Shown: positions 22,361 through 34,165, numbered from the stretch's first letter. The stretch is DNA of 64,000 nt from Coenobita brevimanus (GCA_032717465.1 CM064632.1:28398540-28462539); one strand, 5' to 3'. The notes: generated by a model not told the origin, from the sequence alone. Translations and numbers: made by a program.

Positions 22361-22945
22361 AGGAGATTCGTGTGGTGTAGGGTGATTACGTGTGGTGTGG
22401 TGTGGTGGACTGTGGTGAGATGTGGTGTGGTGTACTGTGGTGTGGTGGACTGTGGAAAGGTGTGGTGTGGTGTAGTGTAATATGGTGGTGTGTGGTGTAT
22501 TATGTGTGGAGTACCGCGGTGTGGTATAATACAGTGGCGTAGTGTGATGTAGTATGTTGAAATGTGGTGCACTGGGGTACATAAAGACAATTATTTTTTC
22601 TGTAATTAATTAGATTTTCCTTCCTGTCTTCATCTTCTGTTAAAGAAAAAAAAAAAGTGCGGTGTAATGTGGTGGGGTGGGGTAGGGTAGGGTAGGGCGG
22701 TTAGGGGTGGGGTGGTGTGGTGAGGTGTGGCGTGGTGTGGTGTTGTAAGGTGTGGTGTTGTGAGGTGTGGTGTGGTTTGGCGAGAGAGATGGGCTGGTGC
22801 AAGGCAATGTTGTGTAATATGGTAAAGTGTGATGTAGTGCAGTGGAGTGTGGTGTAGTGTGGTGAATGTAATGGAGCGTGGTGTAGTGTAGTGAAGTGCA
22901 GTATAGCCTGGTGTGGTACAGTGTGGTGTGGTGGGAGATGTAACA
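22361..22945. repeat. GTGTGGTGTGGTG degenerate array
   Basis: Two blocks (22361-22570 and 22655-22945) of TGTGGTG and GTAGTGTGG units in variable register. The His/Thr ORFs on the minus strand come from it. Confidence 0.85.
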
Positions 22946-23149
22946 GAACAGTGTAAAGAGGCAAATAGAATGAATAAGCATCGGGGAATGACTGAAACAT
23001 AATGGGCAAAAATGAAAATATAAAAAACGAAAGGACTACGAAACACAAATATAAAAGAGAGAAAAAAAGAATTGAAAAAAGGAAAATGAGAGGATAAGGG
23101 AAAACTTTCCATTGAGGGTCGGAGAATTGTGAAAGAGGAGGAAGAAGGT

Positions 23150-23370
<221 letters not shown>

Positions 23371-24496
23371 TTAGCTCTCTCCTGCACGAGGCCACGCAAT
23401 TTACCCTATTTTTCATCAAAGGACAATGGACCAGGTTATCACTGGAGGGATTTCCGATCTCTCTCAGCCCGGAATAGAATCTTCTTCAACGGACTACAGG
23501 ACCCCCTTTTGCCCCCTTCCTCCCTGTCCTCTCCCTTTGCACCCTCCTGTCCCTTTACACCCTCTTGTCTTAATATCCTTCCACCAAACCTTACATCCTT
23601 CTGATCTCCTTACACCCCACGCTCCCACCTAACTCCCTTCCAGGCCTCCCTTACACTGTCCCTGTCTTTCCTTCCATCTTCCTGCCCTCCTTACATCTCC
23701 TCCTCCTCCTCCTTGCACCCTTCTACGCCTTTACATCATCCCTGTCTCCACTTACACCGTCCCTCTTCTCCTATATATTCCCTGGTCCCCCTCCTGACAT
23801 CCCCTGCCCTCCTTTATACTCTTCTGTTCTCCATTATAATCTCCAACCGTCCCTTACACCCCCTACTCTCCTTACACTCCTTGTCCTCTTCGTACATCCT
23901 TCTCCCCTCCTTATGCTTTCCTCACTCCAACCTTTGCATGTGGTCGGGGTGTAGAGCAAAACACAAAAGTTGGGTTATTTCAGAGGCTACTCCTGATACA
24001 GCAGATCTATAAACATGTGGGTGAAATGTGAGCTGCCGTAGACATTTAAATGATGCACAATAAGCAGCTTCCGCTGCATAAGTCGTAGAATTTTTTTCTT
24101 GGAAGCAGTTATCTGTGACCATCCGGTGCAGCGAAGTGCTCATAGTGTAATATCTAACAAGAAAACTGCTGTGAGAGAAAGTTCTTTGATGCATAACCAT
24201 CCCACTTGTTTTGTGTCATGACAGACAAGACAGAATCTGTGTCACAAACAAACTCTTATGTAGTATAGACATGTGCAATGTGCCTAAGTATTCATATGTA
24301 ATGTTAATATTTAACATATTGTGTGGCATGATCGTATTATGATAAAAATGCTTTCCTGCCACGAAAAAGACGCAAGAGACTTTGCTGGCAGCAGCCTTTG
24401 ATGTGCCAGATCCCGGAACTGCCATCTCTTGAAGCCCCGATCCACCCAATGCATACACAAAAACCTTTCAGCCTTTTTCTGCATTTACATAAATAC

Positions 24497-24532
<36 letters not shown>

Positions 24533-24689
24533 AACAGGACATGAAAGCCTGAATAATATACTTATTTTTTTAATGTAAGATCTATTCACTTTTGTTTCCG
24601 ACGATGACATATGAATTTATTCCATACATTAGGGAATATTTCCCTGTGAACGATATTGGAGAGTGAAATATGTGGGAATTAAGAGTCTG
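23371..24689. other. Non-coding, degenerate pyrimidine repeat
   Basis: From about 23500 to 23940 loosely repeated CTCCTTACACCCTCCTGTCC-like phrases occur. (CA)n lies at 24500-24529. The ORF at 24216-24458 (minus) has no recognisable family. No gene is supported. Confidence 0.55.
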
Positions 24690-24905
24690 ATGCGTCAACA
24701 ACCAAGAACTCTTTTTTACCTCAGTCGAGAATAATAGCTGATAAACCAGGTGTGCCGCAGCCTCGTCTCGTGATTGCTTTATTAACAGGTGTGATGGACG
24801 CTCTGGATAGCGGGTGGGTATGTGAAGGGTGAAATCATCGTGTATGACTGGACAGGACTTGCAGCTCAGATCATCGGCGAACAGGAGAAGAGCAGGTGTA
24901 ATATG
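24690..24905 (-). pseudogene. Relic of the 11983-15290 LINE family
   Basis: The segment aligns by eye with 12770-12985 of the LINE: TTTTTACCTCAGTCGAGAAT matches TTTTTACCCCAGTCAGAGAT, and AGGTGTGCCGCAGCCTCGTC matches AGGTGTGCCATAGCCTCATC. It covers the part just after the YADD motif and is heavily mutated. Confidence 0.75.
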
Positions 24906-24986
24906 TTAAATGTGCTCAGGAAGATGTGGTACGATGTCCCATATGTGACCTAGAATATGGTTATGGTCAACAGTCACCTCTTTCTA

Positions 24987-25032
<46 letters not shown>

Positions 25033-25252
25033 TGTCTCTATTTCTCTCTTACCATATCTCCTCTCTTCCATCCCTTTCCTCTTCCCTGCATTTCTATTCT
25101 CTATCCCTCTCTTAATTTCTCACTTACTCATCTCTCTCCATCCCTCAATTCCTCTTCTCTCCTTTCCCCTGTCCATTCTGTTAGGTCCAAGATGCAATGA
25201 ATAATCATGGTAACACAACACCTCCCACGAGAACTCACTCCCACTCATGCTG

Positions 25253-25289
<37 letters not shown>

Positions 25290-25298
25290 GGTAGTTTA

Positions 25299-25355
<57 letters not shown>

Positions 25356-26399
25356 GGAGTGTAATTAGCTAGTTTATTATACCAAAAAAGTATGTGTGTA
25401 ATTATGTATTTACGTCCACGTACGTGTGTGGGAAATTATGTGGTGAAAAAGAGAAACAGTGTGCATGTGTAAGTGCAAGTGTGCGTCAGAATATGTATAC
25501 AAGTGTGACTGTGTGTTGGAATGTATATATACAGTGGGTGCAGAGTATCGCCGTGTGTGCATCAAAGTTAGTATTGTCCTTTAACTGCATGTGTTACTTA
25601 ATATACATGTGTACGTAAGCATGCGTAAAGGATCTTGCCAGGTAAGGGTGATAGCAGACACAGATTCTCAGAGGCAAACACAGATTCTCTCTCTCTCTCC
25701 TCGTCATCGGCAGCGTCAGAATCATTTTCTCTTTTACGTCTGTAAGTCAGCTGTAATGTGAGAATATTCCTGGCAAGAGGCACGGTAGGTTTTGTTAAGA
25801 GCATCGGAGTCAGAGATAAAAATTCTCAGGAGGCCATAACCTCCGCTAAGATCACGGTATAAAGAACACAAGGAATCTGCGTATCAGGGAAAAGTTTTGC
25901 TTCACCCCTTATCCTACGTCCTTGGCCTGAAAGGGTTAATGACTCGTACAGCTGACTGACATAAATATATATATATTTTTGTATTCTTCCTCCTCCTCCT
26001 CCTCTTGTTGTTCTTGTGTTTCTTATTCATACTTTATCTTAAGTGACCGTGATTTGGCCGAAAACCCTTTTACTACTTCCTTCCATTTTCATTTCTACTT
26101 AGCGTCTGCGTCGAGGTACACATAAAAGCGGTGTTGGGAGAGTTTTTAAAAGCACTTACAAAATCTCGATACACTAACAGGTGGCCTGAAGCGGGTTTAG
26201 GGGCACTTCTGTAGACTTATGGCGACAGTAACCAGATTCCAAAAATGGTCACACAGCTTCTGAGCGATATAGTAGGTGGGATTACCTAGGGATTTACGAA
26301 AGATGGGACTGGGCACAAGTTGATGCTGGGAGTGCGCTGAAGGTGTTACGACTATCAAATGTCCAATGTAACGGGTATAATGCTGTACTTGTGTCTTCA
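24906..26399. other. Non-coding with CT, CA and GT microsatellites
   Basis: (CT)n 24990-25029, (CA)n 25254-25287, (GT)n 25300-25350, and a short CT run near 25684. GGCCTGAAAGGGTTAATGAC near 25925 resembles one end of the small TTAA element at 41873-41933. No gene seen. Confidence 0.6.
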
Positions 26400-26850
26400 T
26401 TGCACTCTCTCTGTTCCCTCACGCCTCTCCGGTGCTCCGCTCTTCTCTATAATCCCTTCCTCACATCTTCCCATACTATTCCTTCCCTCCTCTCCCTCCC
26501 CCACCTCTCTCTCCCCCTCATACGCAGCCTCACTTCTCTACCTCATCTCTACCTCAATGCTCCCTCACCCCATTTGACCTCTAATCACCTCTCCTTCATC
26601 CCACCTCACTCATACATCATCATCATCATCCCCCTCACTTCTCTCCCAATTTTACCTTTCATTCCTCACCTCCCCCATCCCTCCCTCTCTCTCTCTTATA
26701 CCTCCCTTCTCCCTTACTCCTCCCTCAAAAATCCTTTCCCTTATCCTCTCCTTCCCTCATCCCTATCTCTTTTCCTGAACTCTCCCTCATTTCTCATGGC
26801 CTGTCGTTCCCTTCTCCTCAAATTTCCCTCAGTCCTCCTTCCCCTCTACT
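26400..26850. repeat. Pyrimidine-rich tract
   Basis: C/T-rich plus strand with CTCCCTC and CTTCTC motifs. The 170-aa Ser/Leu/Pro ORF here is compositional. Confidence 0.8.
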
Positions 26851-27134
26851 GCTGAGTTCGTTCCTTTCTAGTTCGGTCTTAATGCAGTGTATACGCTTCC
26901 CTGCTGCAACTCTATTATGGAAGTTGAAACTTTAATAAACAAATGTCGTTGCTTCCCCTCCGTCTTGCAATTGTTTCAGACGTTCACCTGCATAATGAGA
27001 TGAGATCGGCCGTGTTTAAGAGGGACAAAGGCTTCAGATGTCCCACAGTGACCTTTGCAACATGCCGGGTTGTCAGGTTCAGTAACCTGCCACCTGCTTT
27101 AGTCTCACTGTGCTCTCTGCAGTTTTCAAACTTG

Positions 27135-27552
27135 TTTTTTTTTTTTAAGCCATAGTGAGTTTGGGGGGAGCTGATAGCAGAAACCTTCACCAAAATTCTG
27201 GAGTCTCCGGTGGGCTGGTTGGTGGTGTGTGCTTCTCAAAGTCAGACCTTGGTTGATCACACCCTGTAAAAGATATAGGTGGGGCCAAACGCCAAGAAGC
27301 GCTTAGCCACAGTGCTCAGTTTCGGTCTGTAAGCCTGTGGTGAGTTATTCACCTACAGTCTTTGGATACAAGGCCAGCGTATCACCCAGGTCACCAAAGT
27401 TGCCTTAACTTGGTGTTACACCTCACAAAGGGCGGATGGACACCTGAGTCCCGCGGCGTCAGTTGCCAGCACCAGGATTCGAACCCAGGCGCTATCGAGC
27501 TGGCAGCTTCGTAGCCAGTAATGCTAACTAGGCCACTGCACCGGGGTAGACA
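27135..27552 (-). mobile_element. tRNA-derived SINE with poly(A) tail
   Basis: On the minus strand the 5' head has an A box, TGGCCTAGTTA (27535-27525), and a perfect B box, GGTTCGAATCC (27485-27475), the pol III internal promoter pair. A tRNA-unrelated body of about 310 bp follows, and then a 12-base A tail (T-run on plus at 27135-27146). The plus strand just upstream of the head has a long A-rich run (27554-27588), perhaps the target. Confidence 0.85.
27475..27535 (-). promoter_or_regulatory. Pol III internal promoter (A and B boxes) of SINE
   Basis: A box TGGCCTAGTTA and B box GGTTCGAATCC, about 40 bp apart, as in tRNA genes. It belongs to the SINE; no complete cloverleaf was checked. Confidence 0.8.
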
Positions 27553-28146
27553 CCAAAAAAAAAAAAAAAAATAAAAAAAAAAAAAAAGCCTAGTAGTAGT
27601 ATACCGTTCATGTGTTATCACAGGTACACACATTTTCTAGGTTCCGTCGATGACATACAGACCATACAGACTCCACTCACACACATTCCAACACATATCC
27701 AAACACATTTCTCACCCTCCACTACTAAAGCCTTATACAACTGGTGTATACCTGTGGGTGAAGCACTGGATGGGGGAAGGAAACATCTCTACTGACAAAA
27801 AGATGTCCCTCGGCTCTAAGGGTGAGGTGTCGTTAAGAATCCATATAGCACTTCTTGAGTTTGGACATGGCACCGTAGTTGGTTTTGTCGTCGGTTAAGG
27901 AAGCTCCTTAACTCCTCTTCCTTAGCAACTTACTTTTGGATATGGCTGGTTAATAACGTTTTGCACGTTATTTATGCAGAGTATGGCGAGACTGGACGGA
28001 TTTGCGTGACACAAAAGAAGACAGTATGATGTAAAAAACAAAACAAATCACTTAGGAAAAAATGTTAGGGAGCTTCCTTATCCGACGAAAGTACGGACCT
28101 TGAGCTTGGATATGGCGGAACTGGTCGTATATGTCAGCCGTGTATA
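27553..28146. other. A-rich run, then non-coding
   Basis: An A-rich run with one T lies at 27554-27588. Downstream are short open frames without a recognisable family. Segments near 27915 and 28085 share the words CTTCCTTA and GATATGGC, suggesting an old dispersed repeat. Confidence 0.5.
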
Positions 28147-28206
28147 ATCCCATACATACATACATACATACTAACATACATACAAACATACATACACGCA
28201 TATATA
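28147..28206. repeat. (CATA)n tail of RTE LINE
   Basis: About a dozen CATA units with interruptions, at the 3' end of the minus-strand LINE copy that starts at 28207. Confidence 0.85.
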
Positions 28207-28460
28207 GCCAGACGCCTTAAACCCATATGGGGTGGCCACAAAGAAAATTATTCACCTCTCTGTCCTTCCACATTTGGCTGCACTTCCTCCAGCTCACACA
28301 CGCCTCTCGTATATCTCTCCATTCCATCCTTCCATGTCATCCTCGTTCTCCCCCTCCCCCTCTCTCCTTCCACCTTACTCACATACACTCTTCTAGTCAG
28401 TCTCACATTCTCCATCGTCTCCACATTGCCAAGCAATCTCAGAGAATTTAACTCTTTCAA

Positions 28461-28470
<10 letters not shown>
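28207..28470 (-). pseudogene. RTE-like LINE, 3' fragment
   Basis: The minus strand encodes 70 residues matching the C-terminus of the LINE at 55901-56740: ENVRLTRRVYVSKVEGERGR against ENERLTKRVYVGEVEGGRGR, then DGMERYTR against DGVERYMR. The untranslated tail GGCCACCCCATATGGGTTTA ends it. It is 5'-truncated after about 260 bp, next to (CA)n at 28461-28494. Confidence 0.85.
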
Positions 28471-28497
<27 letters not shown>

Positions 28498-28514
28498 AAT
28501 ACATACACAAAAGA

Positions 28515-28872
28515 TGATGATGTTGTGTCCTTTATACTCCACTCTTGGACTGAGCCTCTTCAGTGCGAGGTGCTGCAGCGACGAAACCTTCCCACGATGG
28601 TTTAGATCGAGCAGGGAAGGGGTGTGTAGGCACGGGGTGGGTGCTTGTGACAAAGATGGCGTTGTATGTCTGTGCATCAAGAGTCTGTAGTTTCTTCACC
28701 TAGAATAACGACGTGTCTTTTTACATCCAGGTCCTTAATGAAGTTTTAGGTATGAACAAACTAGTGCAAAGGAGATCTGTCTAAAGCTCTCATGGTACGT
28801 CCGGAAATCGAACCTGGGACTTCTTGCTTACGAGACGAGTACACTACCTAGTGCACCGCCGCGCCGCCACGT
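28515..28872 (-). mobile_element. Probable tRNA-derived SINE
   Basis: The minus strand at 28872-28800 reads like a tRNA half, with a B box-like GGTTCGATTTC (28814-28804; consensus GGTTCGANTCC) and an A box-like stretch TGCACTAGGTAG. The body downstream has no similarity I recognise. The 3' boundary is uncertain. Confidence 0.55.
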
Positions 28873-29094
28873 ACATATTTACATGACGTCTAACTCACTG
28901 GGAAAAAAGTGAAATGGAATACCAAGTGTTCATTTACTGTTTCACGACACCTTCAGGGTAATATTACACGTATTTGTGATTAATTCTTTCAATATACTTA
29001 CATATTAAAGCTCTCTCCCATCCCTTCACTACGACGACATGTTTTCTTTTTGTTATCTAGAGAAAATATTAACTTAGAATGAAGTTTGAAGGAA

Positions 29095-29374
29095 GTAATG
29101 GAGGGTTGTGGTGCTGATGTAAGTGCAATTCAAAGTGTTAAGAGAAATACTCGGGATACATTGAGCATGTGCTGGGGATGGAGAATGAGAGACTGACTAG
29201 AGGTGTGTATGTGTGTGAGGAGGAGGGTGAGACCGGGGAGGACATAGAGAGATGGGATGGAGAAATATATGACAGCGGCGGTATGAGTTGAAGGGGGGAG
29301 AGTCAAGTGACAACATGGTGACGTGGAGGTAATTCCTTTATGCCTATCCCTTGCGGAATTACGGCGTCTGATAA
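29095..29374 (+). pseudogene. RTE-like LINE, 3' fragment (plus strand)
   Basis: The plus strand encodes pieces of the same C-terminus as 55901-56740: CGADVSAIQSVKRNT (against CGVDVDVVEKIKRNT), then after a frameshift HVLGMENERLTRGVYV. The 3' tail CCTATCCCTTGCGGAATTAC plus GGCGTCTG is at 29343-29371. It is 5'-truncated and frameshifted. Confidence 0.82.
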
Positions 29375-29432
29375 CAGACAGATAGATAGATAGAAAGACA
29401 AACAGACTGACAGATAGACAGACAGACAGAAG
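29371..29432. repeat. (GATA)n/(GACA)n LINE tail
   Basis: Degenerate GATAGATA and GACAGACA units directly after the 3' end of the plus-strand LINE fragment. Confidence 0.85.
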
Positions 29433-29735
29433 TTTACAAGGGACTTTCGAACTAGGGAAAATAGGCAAACCCTTTAGCACTTCCTCCTAGCTGGGCCTTT
29501 CCTAGGTTGGGTCCAATATTCTCTAAGCAGCAAGAGTCTAACAGAAAAGATAATCATGTGGATCAAGTGGTAAAGCCAGATAAAGCCGTGTAGGGGAGAC
29601 AGGAGTAAAATATAAAACTGTTAGGTTACTTGTGGCGTGAACATGGGGGACTTTATTAATCTACAGAGAGGAATTGACAAGGATATTAGATGCATGTTTA
29701 AAAGTGAGATTATAAAGGTGCATTATTATCATTCT

Positions 29736-29791
<56 letters not shown>

Positions 29792-30429
29792 CATCTTTCC
29801 CGAACCGTGATCCAAAGAAGCGAGATGGGGGAAATACAAAGGGCAAAACTCTCTTTAAAATTACAAAAATTATATATTTTTTCCCTACTCAGAGATGTAG
29901 GAAGGAAGGAAACAGACACCAGAAGTAACTAACAGCTTCCAAAATTTTATCTTAAGTCGTGATGCAAAAAAAGAAAAAAAAAGGAGAAACATAATGCTAA
30001 GCAGTAAGATTAGAAACACAGAAAAAAAAAATCATGATACTTATGGAATGACTTACCCTCCATCCATTCAGTGAAGTCAGATGGAATGAAATAGACATCA
30101 AAAGAAAAGCTTTACGAAATCAACTTTGATACTTCATAAAAAGAGTAACAAATGCATAATAGGAGCAACAGTGTCTTGGAAAATTTAATGATGGAATGAT
30201 GTACTCTCAATCTCTTCACTGACGTCTGATGGAAGGAAACAGACGAACGAACTAACAGCTTCCAAACCCTCCTTCGTCACAGATGCTGTAAAAACCTTTC
30301 TCTCCCACACTACCTGATAACCCACTTAAAATAAGCAGAATTTAAGGATTTACATCACCAATACCCCTCGGAAGCTTTTGCGTTTATGATTTTGTCACAT
30401 AAGAATTATTTATTTCCTCGAGGCTGTGA
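29433..30429. other. Non-coding, (GA)n at 29736-29788
   Basis: A GA microsatellite of about 26 units. Around it, phrases such as GATGGAATGA and GGAAGGAAACAGAC recur loosely near 29900, 30080 and 30200, an old degenerate repeat. No gene seen. Confidence 0.55.
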
Positions 30430-30438
30430 GCGCGCGCG

Positions 30439-30516
<78 letters not shown>
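30430..30516. repeat. (CG)n-(CA)n microsatellite
   Basis: Four CG units run into about 37 CA units, a strong potential Z-DNA sequence. Confidence 0.95.
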
Positions 30517-31699
30517 GCTTCTGTCTGTGTCTATCATCGCGAAGCTCAACCTTTCCCTAACACTACTCTCACTACAGAGAACTCCTTAGCCCACCAGACG
30601 AGGCCAACATGTATAAGTGTATTCAGGCAGCTCTTCTCTTCCTCTGTGGAGAAGATTCAACCCTGCAATGGATCTTATGGGGACTGATAAAAATTGACTC
30701 TTATTGGTACACCTTTGTTCTGCCATATTTTTTTTTTTTTTTTTTTTTTTTCAGCTGATGAGTACCTTCTATAGTCCTGTCACCTTAACTTGGCCCAGAT
30801 TGTCGTCGTTTTGCAGCCACAAATACACAATACTACTGCTGTACATTATTTCCACAGCACTTTTTCGTGGCCAGCATGATATCTTAGCGTTTATCTCTTG
30901 TTACAACTCAGAATTCAAAATGGAGAGATGGAGATTTTAGGCTCTTTCCACAACAATTTATTAACTAGACGTATCCAATAATAAATCGCTAAGGAAGAGG
31001 TGGGCCTTTTCCCCAGCAATTTATTAACTAGACGTAGCCAATAATAAACCGCTATGGAACTGGTGTTAGGGCCTTTTCCACAGCAATTTATTGGGCATAC
31101 TTCACCTGAATATTCTGCTGCATGTTAACTTTATCGTTTAAATATCGACATAGTCTGCATCATTAACATGGCAGAGGGTACGGATGTGTGAGGGTCAGAA
31201 TAAATCGCTAAGGAAGAGGTGTTAAGAAATCCCCAAAGTCATTTACACTAGGACCCTTAATCTGCAGAGCCTGAGAGGGTCACAAATCCTTGGAAAATTG
31301 AGAATACAGGAAAAAATCGAGATCGTACACTTTTTATATACCAGCGACGTCTTTCTTTTTCCTTCATATGTTTGCTCTCTTTTTTCTTTTGCTTATTCTT
31401 GTTATCTAAGGATGATTATATTCAGCTTAGGAAAGATCTCCAATAAAGCAGACGCTAAAGAAGGCCATATCTACCTTAGCCTGAGACAGCGAGAATATTA
31501 ACAAAATGCCGTCCTCGGGTCGAAGGGAAGGTGTAAATTAACCGGAACTCCAACTCCCCCCTCTTCCCCCCCCGCCCCGCCTAAATGATAAAATCGTCAT
31601 GAGAATAAAATCTGCAAGAATGTAACTAAATCAACATCCCCGGGTTGAAAAGGGTTAAATCGTTTCGCTTCGTTTCATTTAGAAAAGGCCAACATGATT
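30517..31699. repeat. Dispersed repeats, partly tandem
   Basis: T-run at 30728-30751. AGCAATTTATTAACTAGACG occurs near 30952 and 31015 with AATAATAAATCGCTAAGGAA following (period about 65 bp); a third partial copy is near 31080. TAAATCGCTAAGGAAGAGGT near 31202 is the reverse of CACCTCTTCCTTAGCGATTT near 2485. No gene seen. Confidence 0.6.
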
Positions 31700-32335
31700 G
31701 CATGCGTCCGCCTTGGTCACCCAACGGCTCTTCTTCACGCCGCTCGATCTTTAGCAGCCTCCCTATTCAGTCGCTTATCCCTGAGGTCACACACTAAGAT
31801 CTCATCCCGATCATTTCTGTTCTGTCCTTCGCAACCATACAGTCGACGCTCATTTTTCTCACCTTCCGCACCCAATTGTCGTCTCCCATCCTCTCAACAT
31901 GCCCAGACTGTCTCAATCTACCCCTCCTCATCACAGTAATAATATATTCACGTCCCCAACTCTCAACTCTTCAATTATAATATTAACCCCATCCCCTTCC
32001 CCCTGCCTCCCATTCAAGGACACACTACACATCCAGCTAATAAATGTCGTTTCTGTACGTTTGAGGCTACAAATATCCTCCTCCTTTACTGCCTCTTCCT
32101 AACAGAATTGCATTCCTAACACATGCCGCATACAAAGATCCCTCAGCAAGGAAGGAGAGCCCTCTCAGTGTCAGGTGAGACAACAGCTTCCTGAATTTTC
32201 TCCAAACACTCCTTACCCTAGCCACAGAACTAGCTCCAGCTCCACCTCCAGTATATAACACATACCTCAAATAACAAAACTCTTTCACACACTCAAGAGA
32301 CTCTCAAGAATGGTCAATCCTTTCGTGTATGATAA
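31700..32335 (-). pseudogene. Degenerate LINE C-terminal region
   Basis: The minus strand encodes VKEFCYLRYVLYTGGGAGAS, then RVRSVWRKFRKLLSHLTLRG and SLYAACVRNAIL, a well-known block downstream of the RT domain in RTE-like LINE proteins (family form FCYLGD, GGG, WRKFREL, YSACVRSVMLYGSETW). Further on, SWMCSVSLNGRQ corresponds to the family's RWMCGVSLKDRQ. Several frameshifts and stops are present. The left boundary is approximate. Confidence 0.8.
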
Positions 32336-32609
32336 TCTTTACATGCTCTCGCCGACACACAAAAAATCGCCATTACTTCGCAGCCTACCTATATCACTGC
32401 ATTTCCTATGCATCCACTGATCATAAACACTACACAAGATGGAGTTACTTTGCAAGATGGAGTTAAAATCGTTGAAAGCTCAAGGAGAAGTACCTGAACA
32501 CTCACTCACTTCAAAAACTTACACATCATAACAAAGACTCACTCTTTCAGATCATGAACAGACCCAAAAATCACCATAAACTCAAGAGGATACAAAGGCG
32601 AACACTCAC
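32336..32609 (-). other. Intron 3' of glutamate receptor exon
   Basis: Downstream (minus) of the exon's GTGAGTG donor at 32609-32603. Plain sequence with a possible short duplication (ACTTTGCAAGATGGAGTTA-like words near 32440-32465). It merges into the LINE relic. Confidence 0.7.
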
Positions 32610-32762
32610 TCAGTCTGGAGATCTTGAAGGCATCGGCAGTGCTAATAATATCGACGAAGGCGTGTAGCTCGAGTCTGCGGCTGGTGTAGTTTTGGTTGTA
32701 CTGCTTGATGGCGTGGAGGAAGGCGCCCTGTATGTCCCTTGAGTCACGGTCAAAGATGGCAC
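32610..32762 (-). CDS. Internal exon of an AMPA-type ionotropic glutamate receptor
   Basis: A 153-bp exon encoding 50 full codons plus split codons at both ends. It is preceded by a pyrimidine-rich stretch and CAG acceptor (AG at 32764-32763) and followed by a GTGAGTG donor (32609-32603). Both introns are phase 1, so the exon is symmetric. The peptide begins AIFDRDSRDIQGAFLHAIKQ and ends TSRRLELHAFVDIISTADAF plus KISRL. This matches the start of the extracellular amino-terminal (LIVBP-like) domain of arthropod GluRI/GRIA-type receptors, whose family form is close to SRRFELQAYVDVINTADAFK. These receptors are ligand-gated cation channels at glutamatergic synapses. The exon is too short to stand out as an ORF. 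Codon use is GC-ended, unlike the surroundings. The rest of the gene is not seen in the window, so flanking introns are probably very large. A kainate-type paralogue is less likely but possible. Confidence 0.85.
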   Translation of the reverse strand: MPSLTVTQGTYRAPSSTPSSSTTKTTPAADSSYTPSSILLALPMPSRSPD

Positions 32763-32893
32763 CTGCAGAGAGAAAGGAAAGGGTTGTTAGAAAAGTTTAC
32801 CTGGGGGAATTATAAGGTGTGTTCATTTTCTAATGGAACCTATAGAGTGAATGAGGAGGGTTTGCTGTGAGGGTCTGTTTGGGTACATTAAGT

Positions 32894-32951
<58 letters not shown>

Positions 32952-33249
32952 AAGCTAACTAACTAAATAACTAACTAATCAACAAAGCCTCCTCACCCTC
33001 TCACCTGAAGAGTGGAAGAGGAGAGTTTGTTAGAAGGGTTTGTTATGGGAAAATGTAGTTTTATCTTATCTAACCTGACAATTACCGATCCCCTTTTCAG
33101 CTCAGTTGATGGCCAAGTGTAGTGCGAATGGAGACTTGATTTGCCTAGTAACAAAGGAGACCTCAAAATAGCATAATTGCATTTCGTGGCACCACAATTT
33201 AGCATTCAGAGTGCCTCAGTTCCGTCAAGTAAAAGTGCTTCAGCACTAC
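32763..33249 (-). other. Intron 5' of glutamate receptor exon
   Basis: It holds the acceptor site (TTTCTCTCTGCAG, 32775-32763) and (CT)n at 32895-32948. No other exon is visible. Confidence 0.7.
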
Positions 33250-33360
33250 AGAGATTCACACAGGTGAGGCGCAACCCATCCGCTCACTCAATGTAGCGAG
33301 GTTTTCGGGTGACTCGACAATGAATATCCAGCCAAACGGTTTCCTGTAACAATGGAAATC
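33250..33360 (+). mobile_element. Degenerate head of modular SINE-like element
   Basis: CCATCCGCTCACTCAATGTAG matches the 5' head of the copies at 16804, 17236 and 47855, and AACGGTTTCCTGTAACAA corresponds to the left arm of their hairpin. The remainder is lost or diverged. Confidence 0.55.
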
Positions 33361-33629
33361 TATTCAAGAGACAAGTGTAGTAGTAGCGTGTCGCCATGGC
33401 TATACTTGCTGGACACACATACATACGTACAGTACATATACGAAGTATTTTCAATTCAAGAGTTTTCTTGTGTAGTGTTAATATAGTAGACAAGCAGGGT
33501 ACACAAATGGCGCGCCACCTGGTGAATATTGCCTCAGTGGGTTGCCTTGATAATATTGAGTTCCTAACTCTGGACATGTGTGGTTTCCTACAGCTGTAGA
33601 TAGGTATTTGACACTGGTTACATTTAAAA

Positions 33630-33785
33630 GTGGCGACCATTCCATTGCTTTCTCACCCTACACGGGGAGTCCACAGCTGATAAGGTACTAGGTTGCCTGT
33701 ATATCAGTGATGACCGTTCCACTAATTCCTCGACCCATATGGGGGAGTACACAGCTGCTAAGGTACTAGGTCACCTATGCAGGTA
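33630..33785. repeat. Tandem pair of about 75-bp repeats
   Basis: GACCATTCCATTGCTTTCTC near 33637 against GACCGTTCCACTAATTCCTC near 33711. Both are followed by a CACAGCTG-TAAGGTACTAGG phrase. Confidence 0.75.
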
Positions 33786-33904
33786 CACGGTAACTAACAC
33801 TACAGTCTTGACATACATATATATATACATGCAATACATCGCACAGTACGACGCATCGCTTCTTTTTGCATAACCAACGTTCCTTTGCACTGTGTACATT
33901 ATGA

Positions 33905-33905
<1 letters not shown>

Positions 33906-33935
<30 letters not shown>

Positions 33936-33986
33936 CAACACTCTCCTCCTCTTCCTCTTCTTCCTCCTCCTCCCTCCTCCTCCTCC

Positions 33987-34022
<36 letters not shown>

Positions 34023-34165
34023 CAACGACAACAACAACAACAACACTCTCCTCCTCTTCCTCTTCCTCCTCCTCCTCATCATCATCATCATCATCACCAT
34101 CATCATCAACAACACTCTCCTCCTCTTCCTCCTCCTCCCCCTCCTCCTCCTCCTCCTCCTCCTCC

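Noticed and set aside
24216..24458. Minus ORF of 80 codons (MYALGGSGLQEMAVPGSG start)
   Set aside because: Looked exon-like in composition, but there are no splice signals and no recognisable family.
27475..27552. Functional tRNA gene
   Set aside because: A and B boxes are good, but the sequence continues into a 310-bp body and an A tail; it is a SINE head. The same holds for the candidates at 28800, 56925 and 58505.
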